Shown: positions 1 through 6,296, counted from the stretch's first letter. The stretch: 6,462 nt of DNA from Candidatus Heimdallarchaeota archaeon (GCA_030667035.1 DAOUWQ010000091.1:1-6462), one strand, 5' to 3'. Notes: generated by a model from the letters alone, not told the origin. Made by a program: numbers and translations.

Positions 1-58
1 AATTAATTTAATACTTTCTTATCTTTAAATTTTAGCAATTAGGAAATAAAAGATGTTC

Positions 59-790
59 TCATAGATATTTAAGGTTATTATTCTCAGATATTAGCTGTTG
101 AATGCTAAAAGCAGTTACAAAAGAAGTATAGATTGCTTGTTTTAAATCATCTAACCCTTCATCAGAAATATTAGAGACTTTCACGGAATAGATGTTATTA
201 AGAGCTACATCAATTCCCTTTTTATTCAGAATAAAATTCTTGACAAATACTTTGGCATTTTCAATTTGTTCATCAGTAACCACAATTTCTTCTTTACGAT
301 CGAAATGTGTTCCTAAAATGACGATACTAGTGTATTCTTTTATAATATCTCTAAACATAGCACGTTCTAACCAATATTCTAGTTCTTGAAACGTTCTAAT
401 GTCAGTTAGATCAAAGGTGAGAACCAATGTTAATACCTCATTTATTGCACTAACACTAAAATAAAGATCAACTGCATCTTCAAAAGCTAACCCTTGACCT
501 ATCTCTGCACGACCCTTTTGACCAGGCATAATAAATATTTGAGAGCTAGTTGTTACTTGATATTCTTCAATATTTGAGTGAAAAATAAAATAATTAAATT
601 CTAAATTAATTGATTTTTTTAATTCATCAATACTAACTAACTTGATTTTTTTCTTTTTGAAACTCGCTAAATTTAAAGCTGTATGTGTTTTTCCGGTGTT
701 ACCGTCACCAATGAAAACAACTCCACCAGTACATGTTATCTTACTTTCACGTAAACGTATAAGTTTCGACATTTTATTTTCATTAGCCAT
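59..790 (-). CDS. Divergent Ras-like small GTPase (MglA/Rup-like or Asgard-type)
   Basis: A 243-aa protein that reads as a small GTP-binding switch. Seen: a P-loop GDGNTGKT (residues 28-35); a G3-like motif MPGQKGR (88-94) that keeps the glutamine used in hydrolysis; a Ras/Rab-like stretch FDLTDIRTFQELEYWL (126-141); a G4-like GTHFD (160-164) in place of NKxD; and a G5-like SVKVSN (202-207). The canonical Mg-contacting Asp of DxxGQ is absent, with Ile at that position (87). MglA-type prokaryotic GTPases are known to have a similar PGQ motif without the Asp. There is no transmembrane segment and no C-terminal cysteine for prenylation, so it is probably cytosolic. It stands alone on its strand, divergent from the helical protein gene at 1085. 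The ATG at 790 has no convincing Shine-Dalgarno, but a TATA element lies at a leaderless-type distance. A second in-frame Met (residue 7) is a possible start. The GTPase fold is well supported; subfamily and cellular role are not determined. Confidence 0.88.
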   Translation of the reverse strand: MANENKMSKLIRLRESKITCTGGVVFIGDGNTGKTHTALNLASFKKKKIKLVSIDELKKSINLEFNYFIFHSNIEEYQVTTSSQIFIMPGQKGRAEIGQGLAFEDAVDLYFSVSAINEVLTLVLTFDLTDIRTFQELEYWLERAMFRDIIKEYTSIVILGTHFDRKEEIVVTDEQIENAKVFVKNFILNKKGIDVALNNIYSVKVSNISDEGLDDLKQAIYTSFVTAFSIQQLISENNNLKYL

Positions 791-820
791 AGGTTAAAAC
801 AATCCCAAAATATAATTTAA

Positions 821-831
821 TTAATTTATAA
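821..831 (-). promoter_or_regulatory. Putative TATA element for the small GTPase gene
   Basis: On the minus strand this reads TTATAAATTAA. Its centre is about 36 nt before the ATG at 790, which would place an archaeal transcription start about 10 nt before the start codon. That fits a very short leader and the lack of a clear ribosome binding site. The surrounding DNA is so AT-rich that chance matches are common, so this is a proposal only. Confidence 0.4.
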
Positions 832-1033
832 GATTAGTTTTAGTAGATTATTTTGCTCTGATTCCTTTAGATTCAAAAATCAGTTATATACTTTTCTTAC
901 TCGGCATTTTTCGACAAAAAAATAGACAAATGTTTTTCTGTTTATCTGTAAAAATATGGAAAAAATCTATTATCAATTTTTGATGAAAGAAAATTCACTA
1001 GTTTATTGATTATTAAACCTCTTTTTATCTAAG

Positions 1034-1050
1034 AAAAAATACTTTATAAA
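1034..1050 (+). promoter_or_regulatory. Putative BRE/TATA promoter of the helical-protein gene
   Basis: An A-rich stretch (AAAAAAT) leads into ACTTTATAAA, a good match to an archaeal purine-rich BRE followed by TATA. The TATA core TTTATAAA (1043-1050) predicts transcription starting near 1072, leaving a leader of about 13 nt before the ATG at 1085. The gene has no Shine-Dalgarno, consistent with a near-leaderless mRNA. The rest of the 791-1084 gap is AT-rich with nothing else I can identify beyond this promoter and the divergent GTPase promoter. Confidence 0.5.
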
Positions 1051-1084
1051 TGAGTACAAACATTTCTAATTGTGCTGACTTATA

Positions 1085-1675
1085 ATGAGTGGGTTATTTC
1101 CTGTTAAGAAAACAAAGCAACGAATAAGCAAATTTCTAAGCTATATACCAAAGCATTCTGAAATAACTGACGAAATAATAGACGAATTTAAAGAAATAAC
1201 TACCATTATTCAAAAAACTAATGCCAAAGATATGGTAAAATTAGTTAATTATTTCAATCAAGAAATTCAAGAATTAATTGATTTTAGTAAAGAATCACTT
1301 GAAGATCGTAAAGAAAGAATAGAAAAAATAGAAGATACTTTTTCTAAACAAATACGTGAAAACAAAGAAGAGGTATTACAGCAATTGATTTTTACTATTG
1401 AATTTGAAAATTATAAATTCAATTTGCTTGCTTTATCTGACACTGAAATTTTCATTGATAATCTTGAAAGTTTCTCTGAAATTTTCTTTAAAATATTAGA
1501 TGAAAAAATAGATAATACTACAATAAACTTTCCCTTCAAAGATTCTAATTTCAAAGTAAATTACAGAAGAAATGAATTATCTAGAGATACAACCTCCGTA
1601 AAACGTATTCTGGATAAAGCTAATATTATTGGCGAAGAAATTCGAAATGAGTATCTTGCTAAAATATTGAAGTAG
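1085..1675 (+). CDS. Hypothetical protein, charged and helical, probable coiled coil
   Basis: I do not recognise this 196-aa protein. Seen: a basic N-terminus (KKTKQRISKF, residues 8-17); then a long, strongly charged region rich in Glu, Lys, Ile and Leu (about 27-142) with heptad-like spacing, especially 51-105, suggesting helices or a coiled coil; a short break with NFPF (148-151); a segment likely to be strand or loop (about 152-165); and a final helix (171-195). No signal peptide, transmembrane segment, cysteine cluster or enzyme motif is visible. The ATG at 1085 has no Shine-Dalgarno, but a good TATA element precedes it. It is transcribed away from the small GTPase gene and ends at a run of six T. 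A role as a GTPase partner or scaffold is possible from its position, but that is inference only. Coding status is supported by length, AT-rich but ordered codon use, and the flanking signals. Confidence 0.75.
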   Translation: MSGLFPVKKTKQRISKFLSYIPKHSEITDEIIDEFKEITTIIQKTNAKDMVKLVNYFNQEIQELIDFSKESLEDRKERIEKIEDTFSKQIRENKEEVLQQLIFTIEFENYKFNLLALSDTEIFIDNLESFSEIFFKILDEKIDNTTINFPFKDSNFKVNYRRNELSRDTTSVKRILDKANIIGEEIRNEYLAKILK

Positions 1676-1686
1676 TTTTTTCTCTT
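1676..1686 (+). terminator. Putative poly-T archaeal-type terminator
   Basis: TTTTTTCTCTT follows directly after the TAG stop of the helical-protein gene, and a second T-rich patch lies at about 1710-1727. Archaeal polymerase can terminate on such U-tracts without a hairpin. There is no stable stem next to it, so confidence is moderate. Confidence 0.4.
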
Positions 1687-1732
1687 CAGGATTCGAAAAA
1701 CAAGCAGCAATTTTTACCTTTATTGTTTAATG

Positions 1733-1760
1733 AAAAGTTAATATAATTAAAAAGTTAATA
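1733..1760 (+). promoter_or_regulatory. Promoter region of the SPFH-kinase operon with 11-bp direct repeat
   Basis: AAAAGTTAATA occurs exactly at 1733-1743 and again at 1750-1760, a 17-bp period. A TATA-like TTAATATAAT (1738-1747) overlaps the first copy. Using that TATA, transcription would start near 1768 and give a leader of about 45 nt containing the GGTGAT ribosome binding site at 1804-1809. The repeat could be an operator or chance in AT-rich DNA. Confidence 0.35.
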
Positions 1761-1814
1761 AGAATCATTCATTCGTTGTGTGATATTAATTAATTAGAAA
1801 AATGGTGATTATAC

Positions 1815-2678
1815 ATGGCTGCATATTATAAGGGCGACCCTTCTAAATTTGTTATAAGGTATAGTTCGGGTAGAGCTATAAGATCCGGTAGAGGAATCAG
1901 TTTCTTTTATTTACGGTTCAATACAAATATCGTAACTATTCCGGCAATGACTATTGATTCAAATTTTGTGTTTAATGAATTCACGAAAAATAATCAAGCA
2001 GTTACTCTACAAGGACATTTTACTTACAAAATAAATGATCCAAAGAAAATGGCTTCTATTTTAGATTTTAGAATAGATCCGAGCAATGGGTATTATATCT
2101 CAGAGGACCCAGAAAAATTGGAACTTCGTATACGAAATATCGTTCAAATGCGGACAAGAGGTTTCATAGAAAAAATGGATCTCGAGGAAGCAATTACTAC
2201 TTCTGAAATCATTGCCCAAAAAGTATTGTCCTCTACAGACGAAACTAGTATTATCAAAGAAATGGGTGTGGATCTCTTATCAATTACCTTTATCTCCATC
2301 AGACCTACCCTTGAAATTGCTCGAGCATTAGAAGCAGATTATCGTGATAACTTGCAAATGAAAGCAGACAAAGCTATATACGAACGACGCGCTGCTGCAG
2401 TTGAACAGGAACAAAAAATAAAAGAAAATGAGCTAAATACTCAAATTACTCTCGAGAAGAAACGAAAGCAGCTAATTGAACTTGAAGGGGAAAATATCTT
2501 GAAAGAAGCTCAGTTTAAAGCACAAGCGAAAGAAAAAGAGCTCGCAGCATACAAAAAAGTAGATTCACAAATGCTCTTAGCATTAGCGCTTAAAGAAATG
2601 GGTGAAAATGCAGAAAAGATAGGTACCTTAACCTTTACTCCTGAAATTTTAGCCGCATTACTAAAACCCAAAAAATAA
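1815..2678 (+). CDS. SPFH/band 7 domain protein (stomatin/prohibitin superfamily)
   Basis: A 287-aa protein of the SPFH superfamily, whose members form large ring or cage oligomers, often at membranes. Seen: an SPFH core (about 25-175) with the opening GRGISFFY (25-32), the strand/turn pattern FNEFTKNNQAVTLQGHFTYKINDPKKM (53-79) and LDFRID (83-88). A charged Glu/Lys/Ala-rich helix follows (about 168-250, including KADKAIYERRAAAVEQEQ), typical of the oligomerising coiled coil. The C-terminal segment IGTLTFTPEILAALL (269-283) resembles the tail of bacterial SPFH proteins of this kind. No N-terminal transmembrane helix is present, so membrane contact, if any, would be peripheral. The ATG at 1815 has a clear GGTGAT ribosome binding site at 1804-1809, spaced 5 nt. 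The next gene begins 13 bp after the stop, so the two are almost certainly one transcript. The family call is secure; the physiological role is unknown. Confidence 0.9.
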   Translation: MAAYYKGDPSKFVIRYSSGRAIRSGRGISFFYLRFNTNIVTIPAMTIDSNFVFNEFTKNNQAVTLQGHFTYKINDPKKMASILDFRIDPSNGYYISEDPEKLELRIRNIVQMRTRGFIEKMDLEEAITTSEIIAQKVLSSTDETSIIKEMGVDLLSITFISIRPTLEIARALEADYRDNLQMKADKAIYERRAAAVEQEQKIKENELNTQITLEKKRKQLIELEGENILKEAQFKAQAKEKELAAYKKVDSQMLLALALKEMGENAEKIGTLTFTPEILAALLKPKK

Positions 2679-2691
2679 AGAAAGGATAGGG

Positions 2692-3651
2692 TTGGATCAA
2701 TCAATGGTTAAAATTGATAAGATAATCATAATCACGAAAAAAACTTGGCTTGAAGAATTGATTGAAAAATTCAATACGAAATCTCAAGCAAAGTTTTACA
2801 TCGAACACATGGGTGGTTCTTTCGAAGATTATGAGGATGCTCACAAAAAATACTACGAGTCACTTAAAAAAATAAAAAAGCTCATACCATTAGAATTCAA
2901 ATACCAAATAATAGAAAAATCCTTTCTTCCTAACTTTCTTTTTGGACCCAATAATCTTATTGTAACAGTTGGTCAAGATGGATTAGTTATTAACACAGCA
3001 AAATATTTGGATAATCAGTTAATTGTTGCTGTAAATCCTGATCCTTCTAGATTCGATGGTATAATGATTCCTTTTACAGTAGAGGAATTACCTGCAGCTT
3101 TGAAAAAAGTTGTTGCGGTTGAGCACAAAGTTATTCAAATTACTATGGCTCAAGCAAAACTTAACAACGGACAAATCCTCTATGGAGTGAACGATCTTTT
3201 TGTTGGGCATAAATCTCACGGATCTGCGCGGTATACTATAAACCACAACGACAATATTGAAAAGCATAGTTCTAGTGGAATTATCATTTCAACAGGTGCA
3301 GGCTCAACTGCTTGGTTCAAATCAATAATTACAGGAGCTGTTGGTATTGTTAATAAATTTAGAAAATATTCTACTTATATTGATCCGCCAACTGAAGATG
3401 AATATCGTTTCCCATGGGATGCGTCATACATTTACTATTCTGTAAGAGAGCCTTTTGTAAGTAAAATATCCTCTGCCAATCTTGTTTTTGGACAAATCTA
3501 TTCTGGTGAAAAACTAATTATTGAATCTAATATGCCAGAAAACGGAGTGATTTTTAGTGATGGAATTCAAGAGGATTTTCTTGAGTTTAACTCTGGAACA
3601 GTAGCAGAAATAGGTGTAGCTGATAAAAAAGGTAATTTAGTAATAAAATAA
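2692..3651 (+). CDS. NAD-kinase-fold protein (ATP-NAD kinase / 'sugar kinase'-annotated branch)
   Basis: A 319-aa protein related to ATP-NAD kinases, which phosphorylate NAD(H) to NADP(H). Seen: VTVGQDGLVINTAKYL (91-106), matching the GGDGT nucleotide-binding motif with Gln for the second Gly and Leu for Thr; NDLFVGHKSHGSARYTI (167-183), at the place of the NExxI segment; and SSSGIIISTGAGSTAWFKSI (193-212), matching the conserved SDG-IVSTPTGSTAY segment. The N-terminal part (17-62, with FNTKSQAKFYIEH) is a helical extension that I associate with a branch often annotated as sugar kinase. The stretch 220-248 looks like an insertion relative to typical NAD kinases. The TTG at 2692 has GGAT at 2684-2687 at a usable spacing. 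The ATG at 2704 (four codons later) is a real alternative that loses nothing conserved. It lies 13 bp after the SPFH gene and is probably co-transcribed. The fold is well supported; the substrate is not certain because the key motif is altered. Confidence 0.82.
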   Translation: MDQSMVKIDKIIIITKKTWLEELIEKFNTKSQAKFYIEHMGGSFEDYEDAHKKYYESLKKIKKLIPLEFKYQIIEKSFLPNFLFGPNNLIVTVGQDGLVINTAKYLDNQLIVAVNPDPSRFDGIMIPFTVEELPAALKKVVAVEHKVIQITMAQAKLNNGQILYGVNDLFVGHKSHGSARYTINHNDNIEKHSSSGIIISTGAGSTAWFKSIITGAVGIVNKFRKYSTYIDPPTEDEYRFPWDASYIYYSVREPFVSKISSANLVFGQIYSGEKLIIESNMPENGVIFSDGIQEDFLEFNSGTVAEIGVADKKGNLVIK

Positions 3652-3653
3652 AT

Positions 3654-3691
3654 AAAAAAAATAGAGTAAATGGGTTAATACCCATTTTACT
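3654..3691 (-). terminator. Hairpin plus U-tract terminator of the aminopeptidase gene (possibly bidirectional)
   Basis: AGTAAATGGGT (3665-3675) pairs with ACCCATTTTACT (3680-3691), with a TAAT loop and one bulged base. On the minus strand the stem starts at the last base of the aminopeptidase TAA stop and is followed by a tract copied from eight A (3654-3661), giving eight U in the RNA. This is the layout of an intrinsic terminator. The kinase gene ends at 3651 on the other strand, so the same stem could also serve its transcript, although the T-tract on that side is broken. Confidence 0.7.
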
Positions 3692-5184
3692 TACCAATTT
3701 CTTATAAGATCAACTATTAAGCGAACAGCAGGACCTTTACTACCCTTAGTATTGTAGCCTTTGTCGCTTTCAGAGCTTGAATAACCAGCAATATCGCAAT
3801 GAATCCATGGTTTTTCATCAACAAATTTACTCAAAAATCTTGCAGCAGTTATTGCTCCACCAGCACGTCCACCGGTATGTTTCATATCTGCAATATCACT
3901 TTTGATTTGTTCATCGTAGTCTTCCCAAAGAGGCATCCGCCAACATTTTTCACCACTAGATTCAGATGCTTTTTGGAACCTTTCGTTTAATGGTTCGTCA
4001 TTAGCGAAATAACCTAATGCATGATTACCTAACGCAATTGCCATTGAACCGGTTAGTGTAGCAAAATCAATCATTGCAGTTGGGTTGTAATTTTTAGCAG
4101 CATAAGCTAATGCATCATTGATAATCATTCGTCCCTCTGCATCTGTACTAATAACCTCAATGGTTTGGCCATCATAGCTAGTAATAATATCAGCAGGATG
4201 GTAAGCTCTGGCAGAAGGCATATTATCCGTTGCGGGAACCAAGGCAACAATATGTAAATCAGGTTTTAACTGTCCTATAGCTTGCATTATTGCTAGAACA
4301 ACAGCTCCTCCTGTCATATCGGTTTTCATTAAACCCATATCTTTACTTGGTTTGAGACTAATACCACCAGTGTCAAAAGTTACTGCTTTACCAATTAATG
4401 CAACAGTATCAACGTTTTTCTTATCAGCACCATATTCTAAAATAATGAATTTAGGTGGTTCATCAGTCCCTTGAGCAACTGCAAGGAAACTTGTTAAACC
4501 AATTTCCTTCGATTTCTCACGATCAAAGATAGTTACTTTTAGATTAGATTCTTCTGCGATTCTTTTTGCTTCGTCTGCAAGTTTTGTTGGGGTAATATAA
4601 TTTGCTGGACCCCAAGATAACTCTCGACAGAAATTAACTGCATCAGCAATAATTGTTCCAGATGTAACTCCATCACCGAAAATTTTCTCGTCAATTGTTG
4701 GACTAAAAATAATCGTTTCATTTAATCTTTTGAATTTATCAAGATTTTTTGTTCTGTAAGCAAGATTTTGGAAACTACCCATTACAATGCCTTGGATAAT
4801 TGCTTCTGCGACTTCCTTTGTATCGAGTTTATTTCGGATAAAATGATCAAGACTAACAGCTAAAATTTTAACGTCCAAATCTCGTGCTTTTCGAGAAGCA
4901 TTTCCCAAAGTTTGTCGAAGTCCTTCGAGAGATATTTTTTCTTCTTTTCCTAACCCAACAAGAAGAATTCTCTTAGAGGGAAGTTTGTCAAAAGTATAGG
5001 CAAATTGCAATTGTCCTTTTTCACCTTTAAAGTCACCAAGGTCAATTAATTCCTTAGTAACCTCATGTAAAACACCAGTCTTTTTCCCTATTAAGGAATC
5101 AGAACTAGCCTCTTCAGTGATACCGACCAGGATAACTGGGGCATCGATTTTTGTTAATTCAGCTTTTGTTGTAGTTACTTTCAT
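3691..5184 (-). CDS. pepA: Leucyl (cytosol) aminopeptidase, peptidase family M17
   Basis: A dinuclear-metal exopeptidase that removes N-terminal residues, with preference for Leu and other neutral residues, from peptides; it is cytosolic and normally a hexamer. The full family length is present: 497 aa from the ATG at 5184. Seen, numbering from that Met: a less conserved N-terminal domain (about 1-155); GKAVTFDTGGISLKPS (265-280) with K266 and D271 as metal ligands and K278 as catalytic lysine; MKTDMTGG (286-293) with D289; and STDAEGR (346-352) with D348 and E350 as ligands and R352 as the bicarbonate/transition-state arginine. The usual signature NTDAEGR has Ser for Asn here. A GTG at 5193 would add three residues; I prefer the ATG because GGTG on the minus strand (5195-5192) sits 7 nt before it. 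The 110-aa gene lies upstream with a gap of under 40 bp, so they probably share a transcript. All catalytic residues are intact. Confidence 0.95.
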   Translation of the reverse strand: MKVTTTKAELTKIDAPVILVGITEEASSDSLIGKKTGVLHEVTKELIDLGDFKGEKGQLQFAYTFDKLPSKRILLVGLGKEEKISLEGLRQTLGNASRKARDLDVKILAVSLDHFIRNKLDTKEVAEAIIQGIVMGSFQNLAYRTKNLDKFKRLNETIIFSPTIDEKIFGDGVTSGTIIADAVNFCRELSWGPANYITPTKLADEAKRIAEESNLKVTIFDREKSKEIGLTSFLAVAQGTDEPPKFIILEYGADKKNVDTVALIGKAVTFDTGGISLKPSKDMGLMKTDMTGGAVVLAIMQAIGQLKPDLHIVALVPATDNMPSARAYHPADIITSYDGQTIEVISTDAEGRMIINDALAYAAKNYNPTAMIDFATLTGSMAIALGNHALGYFANDEPLNERFQKASESSGEKCWRMPLWEDYDEQIKSDIADMKHTGGRAGGAITAARFLSKFVDEKPWIHCDIAGYSSSESDKGYNTKGSKGPAVRLIVDLIRNW

Positions 5185-5221
5185 TGGATTCACACCAAGT
5201 ATTTTTCTCTTTCAGATTGTT

Positions 5222-5554
5222 TTACTTTACATTATTGATAAATTCTAACCCCGCTTTGCTAAACTCCATATTCAAAATTACTTCATTAGAATTATTGATT
5301 AGAGATTCAAAAGATTGTTCCCACCATTCAAATACTTTTTCGACATCGACGGGTTGAATCAAAGTAAAAACTAATTGTAAAGCTTGCTTAGCAGCTTCTG
5401 GTTCTTGCCCTTCTAAAGATTTTTTAAAAGCATTTTCAGCAAAAACCTCTTTGATTGTTTTTCCTTGATAATCTTTTGGAGTAAGCTCGAATGTCTTTAC
5501 TACCGAAGTACCTCCAGTAAAGATATCAGGAGTATTTAGTACTAATTTTATCAC
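5222..5554 (-). CDS. Hypothetical 110-aa acidic protein, probable operon partner of the aminopeptidase
   Basis: I do not recognise this protein. Seen: a short N-terminal beta-like segment (MIKLVLNTPD, 1-10) followed by TGGTSVVKTFELTPKDY (13-29), then an acidic, mostly helical body with KTIKEVFAENAFKKSL (32-47), EPEAAKQALQLVFTLI (51-66) and VEKVFEWWEQSFESLI (71-86), and a final strand/helix NEVILNMEFSKAGLEFI (90-106). It has no cysteine, no signal peptide and no membrane segment. It starts with GTG at 5554, with only a weak GGT at a suitable distance, so the start is less sure than the frame. It ends about 37 bp before the aminopeptidase ATG in the same direction, which suggests co-transcription. 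A small regulatory or accessory protein for the peptidase is conceivable but is inference. Confidence 0.7.
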   Translation of the reverse strand: MIKLVLNTPDIFTGGTSVVKTFELTPKDYQGKTIKEVFAENAFKKSLEGQEPEAAKQALQLVFTLIQPVDVEKVFEWWEQSFESLINNSNEVILNMEFSKAGLEFINNVK

Positions 5555-5606
5555 TTAGAATACCAACTCTCTTTTGTAACTTGCTCATTGAGTAACTAGT
5601 AACCAA

Positions 5607-5622
5607 TTAATAAATTATTTGC
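5607..5622 (-). promoter_or_regulatory. Putative promoter of the 110-aa gene and aminopeptidase
   Basis: The minus strand reads CGCAAATAATTTATTAA, an A-rich block followed by the TATA-like TTTATTAA (5614-5607). It predicts transcription starting near 5585 and a leader of about 30 nt before the GTG at 5554. Three copies of GTAAC (plus strand 5576-5580, 5592-5596 and 5599-5603) lie between this element and the gene. The match is moderate. Confidence 0.35.
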
Positions 5623-5627
5623 GGCGT

Positions 5628-5660
5628 AATAATAAAATAAAAAGTGGTGAATTACCACTT
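5628..5660 (-). terminator. Hairpin plus U-tract terminator overlapping the nitroreductase stop codon
   Basis: AAGTGGT (5642-5648) and ACCACTT (5654-5660) form a perfect 7-bp stem with the 5-nt loop GAATT. Read on the minus strand, the stem begins in the last codons of the nitroreductase (Lys-Trp) and includes the first base of the TAA stop, and it is followed directly by TTTATTTTATTATT. Stem followed by a U-rich tract is the classic intrinsic terminator layout. It separates the nitroreductase transcript from the downstream 110-aa gene. Confidence 0.68.
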
Positions 5661-6161
5661 ATCATGATGTATTTTTTCTTTATTGAATCGATCTGATGGT
5701 TCCTTTGTTTCATTTGGATGACCAAGTGCTATCACTGAAAGAGGGTAAACATTGCTAGGTAAATCAAACAATTTTTTGATTCCATCAATTCTATCTTGTT
5801 TTGGATAAATGCCTAACCAAACGGCACCTAAACCTTTTGCATGAGCTGCGAGAAGAATATTTTGTGTAGCTGCAGAACAATCTTGCACCCAATAACCACA
5901 ATAGTTCTCTGTTTCAAAATCACCACAAACTAATATTGCTACAGGAGATTCTTTGAGCATTTTAGAATAATCATGAAACTCTGTAATGGCATCAAGAGTT
6001 TTTCTTTCATTAATAATGATAAAATGCCATGGTTGTTTATTGCCTGCAGATGGCGCTTGCATAGCAGCTTTAAGTAGATCATTCAAATCATTCTCTGAAA
6101 CTGGTTTATCAGTGAATTTCCTTATACTTCTTCGTGTAAAAATTCCTTCCATAATTTCCAT
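5652..6161 (-). CDS. Nitroreductase family protein (FMN-dependent, NAD(P)H oxidoreductase)
   Basis: A 169-aa flavoprotein of the nitroreductase superfamily, whose members are usually homodimers that bind FMN at the interface and move electrons from NAD(P)H to nitro compounds, quinones, enones or flavin. Seen: the FMN phosphate-binding start RRSIRKF (10-16); APSAGNKQPWHF (36-47) with the conserved Pro-Ser and Gln-Pro-Trp; the central helix QDCSAATQNILLAAHAKGLGAVWLGIYP (93-120), with the glycines that line the flavin; and the C-terminal ALGHPNETKEPSDRFNKEKIHHDKW (145-169), typical of the small archaeal/clostridial members. Length is normal for that subgroup. The ATG at 6161 is supported by GAGG on the minus strand 8 nt upstream; a second Met at residue 4 is less well placed. 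No transmembrane or signal sequence. It has its own promoter and terminator. The natural substrate cannot be told from the sequence. Confidence 0.93.
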   Translation of the reverse strand: MEIMEGIFTRRSIRKFTDKPVSENDLNDLLKAAMQAPSAGNKQPWHFIIINERKTLDAITEFHDYSKMLKESPVAILVCGDFETENYCGYWVQDCSAATQNILLAAHAKGLGAVWLGIYPKQDRIDGIKKLFDLPSNVYPLSVIALGHPNETKEPSDRFNKEKIHHDKW

Positions 6162-6229
6162 AGCGTTTTCCTCAAATAACTATTATCGTTTATCTTCTTA
6201 AAATTTATGAAATCAATTCTAAAGTGTTT

Positions 6230-6296
6230 ATTATAAAGAATGCATTGAATGATAGTCTGCACTCTAAATTTATAGACTTTTATATAAAGTTTTTTT
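6230..6296 (-). promoter_or_regulatory. Putative promoter(s) of the nitroreductase gene
   Basis: Two TATA-like elements lie upstream on the minus strand. The distal one is TTTATATA (6288-6281) directly preceded by AAAAAAC (6295-6289), a near-ideal archaeal BRE/TATA pair, which would give a leader of nearly 100 nt. The proximal one is TTTATAAT (6237-6230), which would give a leader of about 46 nt. Either could be used; the distal one is the better sequence match. Confidence 0.45.

Noticed and set aside
21..54. Imperfect AT-only hairpin (ATCTTT / AAAGAT) just after the GTPase stop codon
   Set aside because: The long loop, weak pairing and lack of a U-tract on the minus strand do not support a terminator call.
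192..389. Open frame of 65 codons on the plus strand
   Set aside because: It lies wholly inside the GTPase gene on the other strand and shows no domain or ribosome binding site.
922..945. Short stem ATAGACA / TGTTTAT in the divergent intergenic region
   Set aside because: Seven pairs including one G-T in AT-rich DNA are expected by chance, and there is no positional link to either promoter.
1050..1085. 11-codon upstream reading frame whose TAA overlaps the ATG of the helical-protein gene (TAATG)
   Set aside because: Its ATG overlaps the end of the TATA element, so it would lie upstream of the predicted transcription start.
2510..2704. Open frame of 64 codons on the minus strand
   Set aside because: It is antisense to the coiled-coil end of the SPFH gene, whose frame is clearly the coding one.
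3799..3990. Open frame of 63 codons on the plus strand
   Set aside because: It is antisense to the aminopeptidase catalytic domain and rich in Cys, Ser and Phe, as expected for a shadow frame.
4539..4721. Open frame of 60 codons on the minus strand
   Set aside because: It is an alternative frame within the aminopeptidase, with no independent start signals.
5986..6201. Open frame of 71 codons on the plus strand
   Set aside because: It overlaps the N-terminal half of the nitroreductase in antisense and has no domain.
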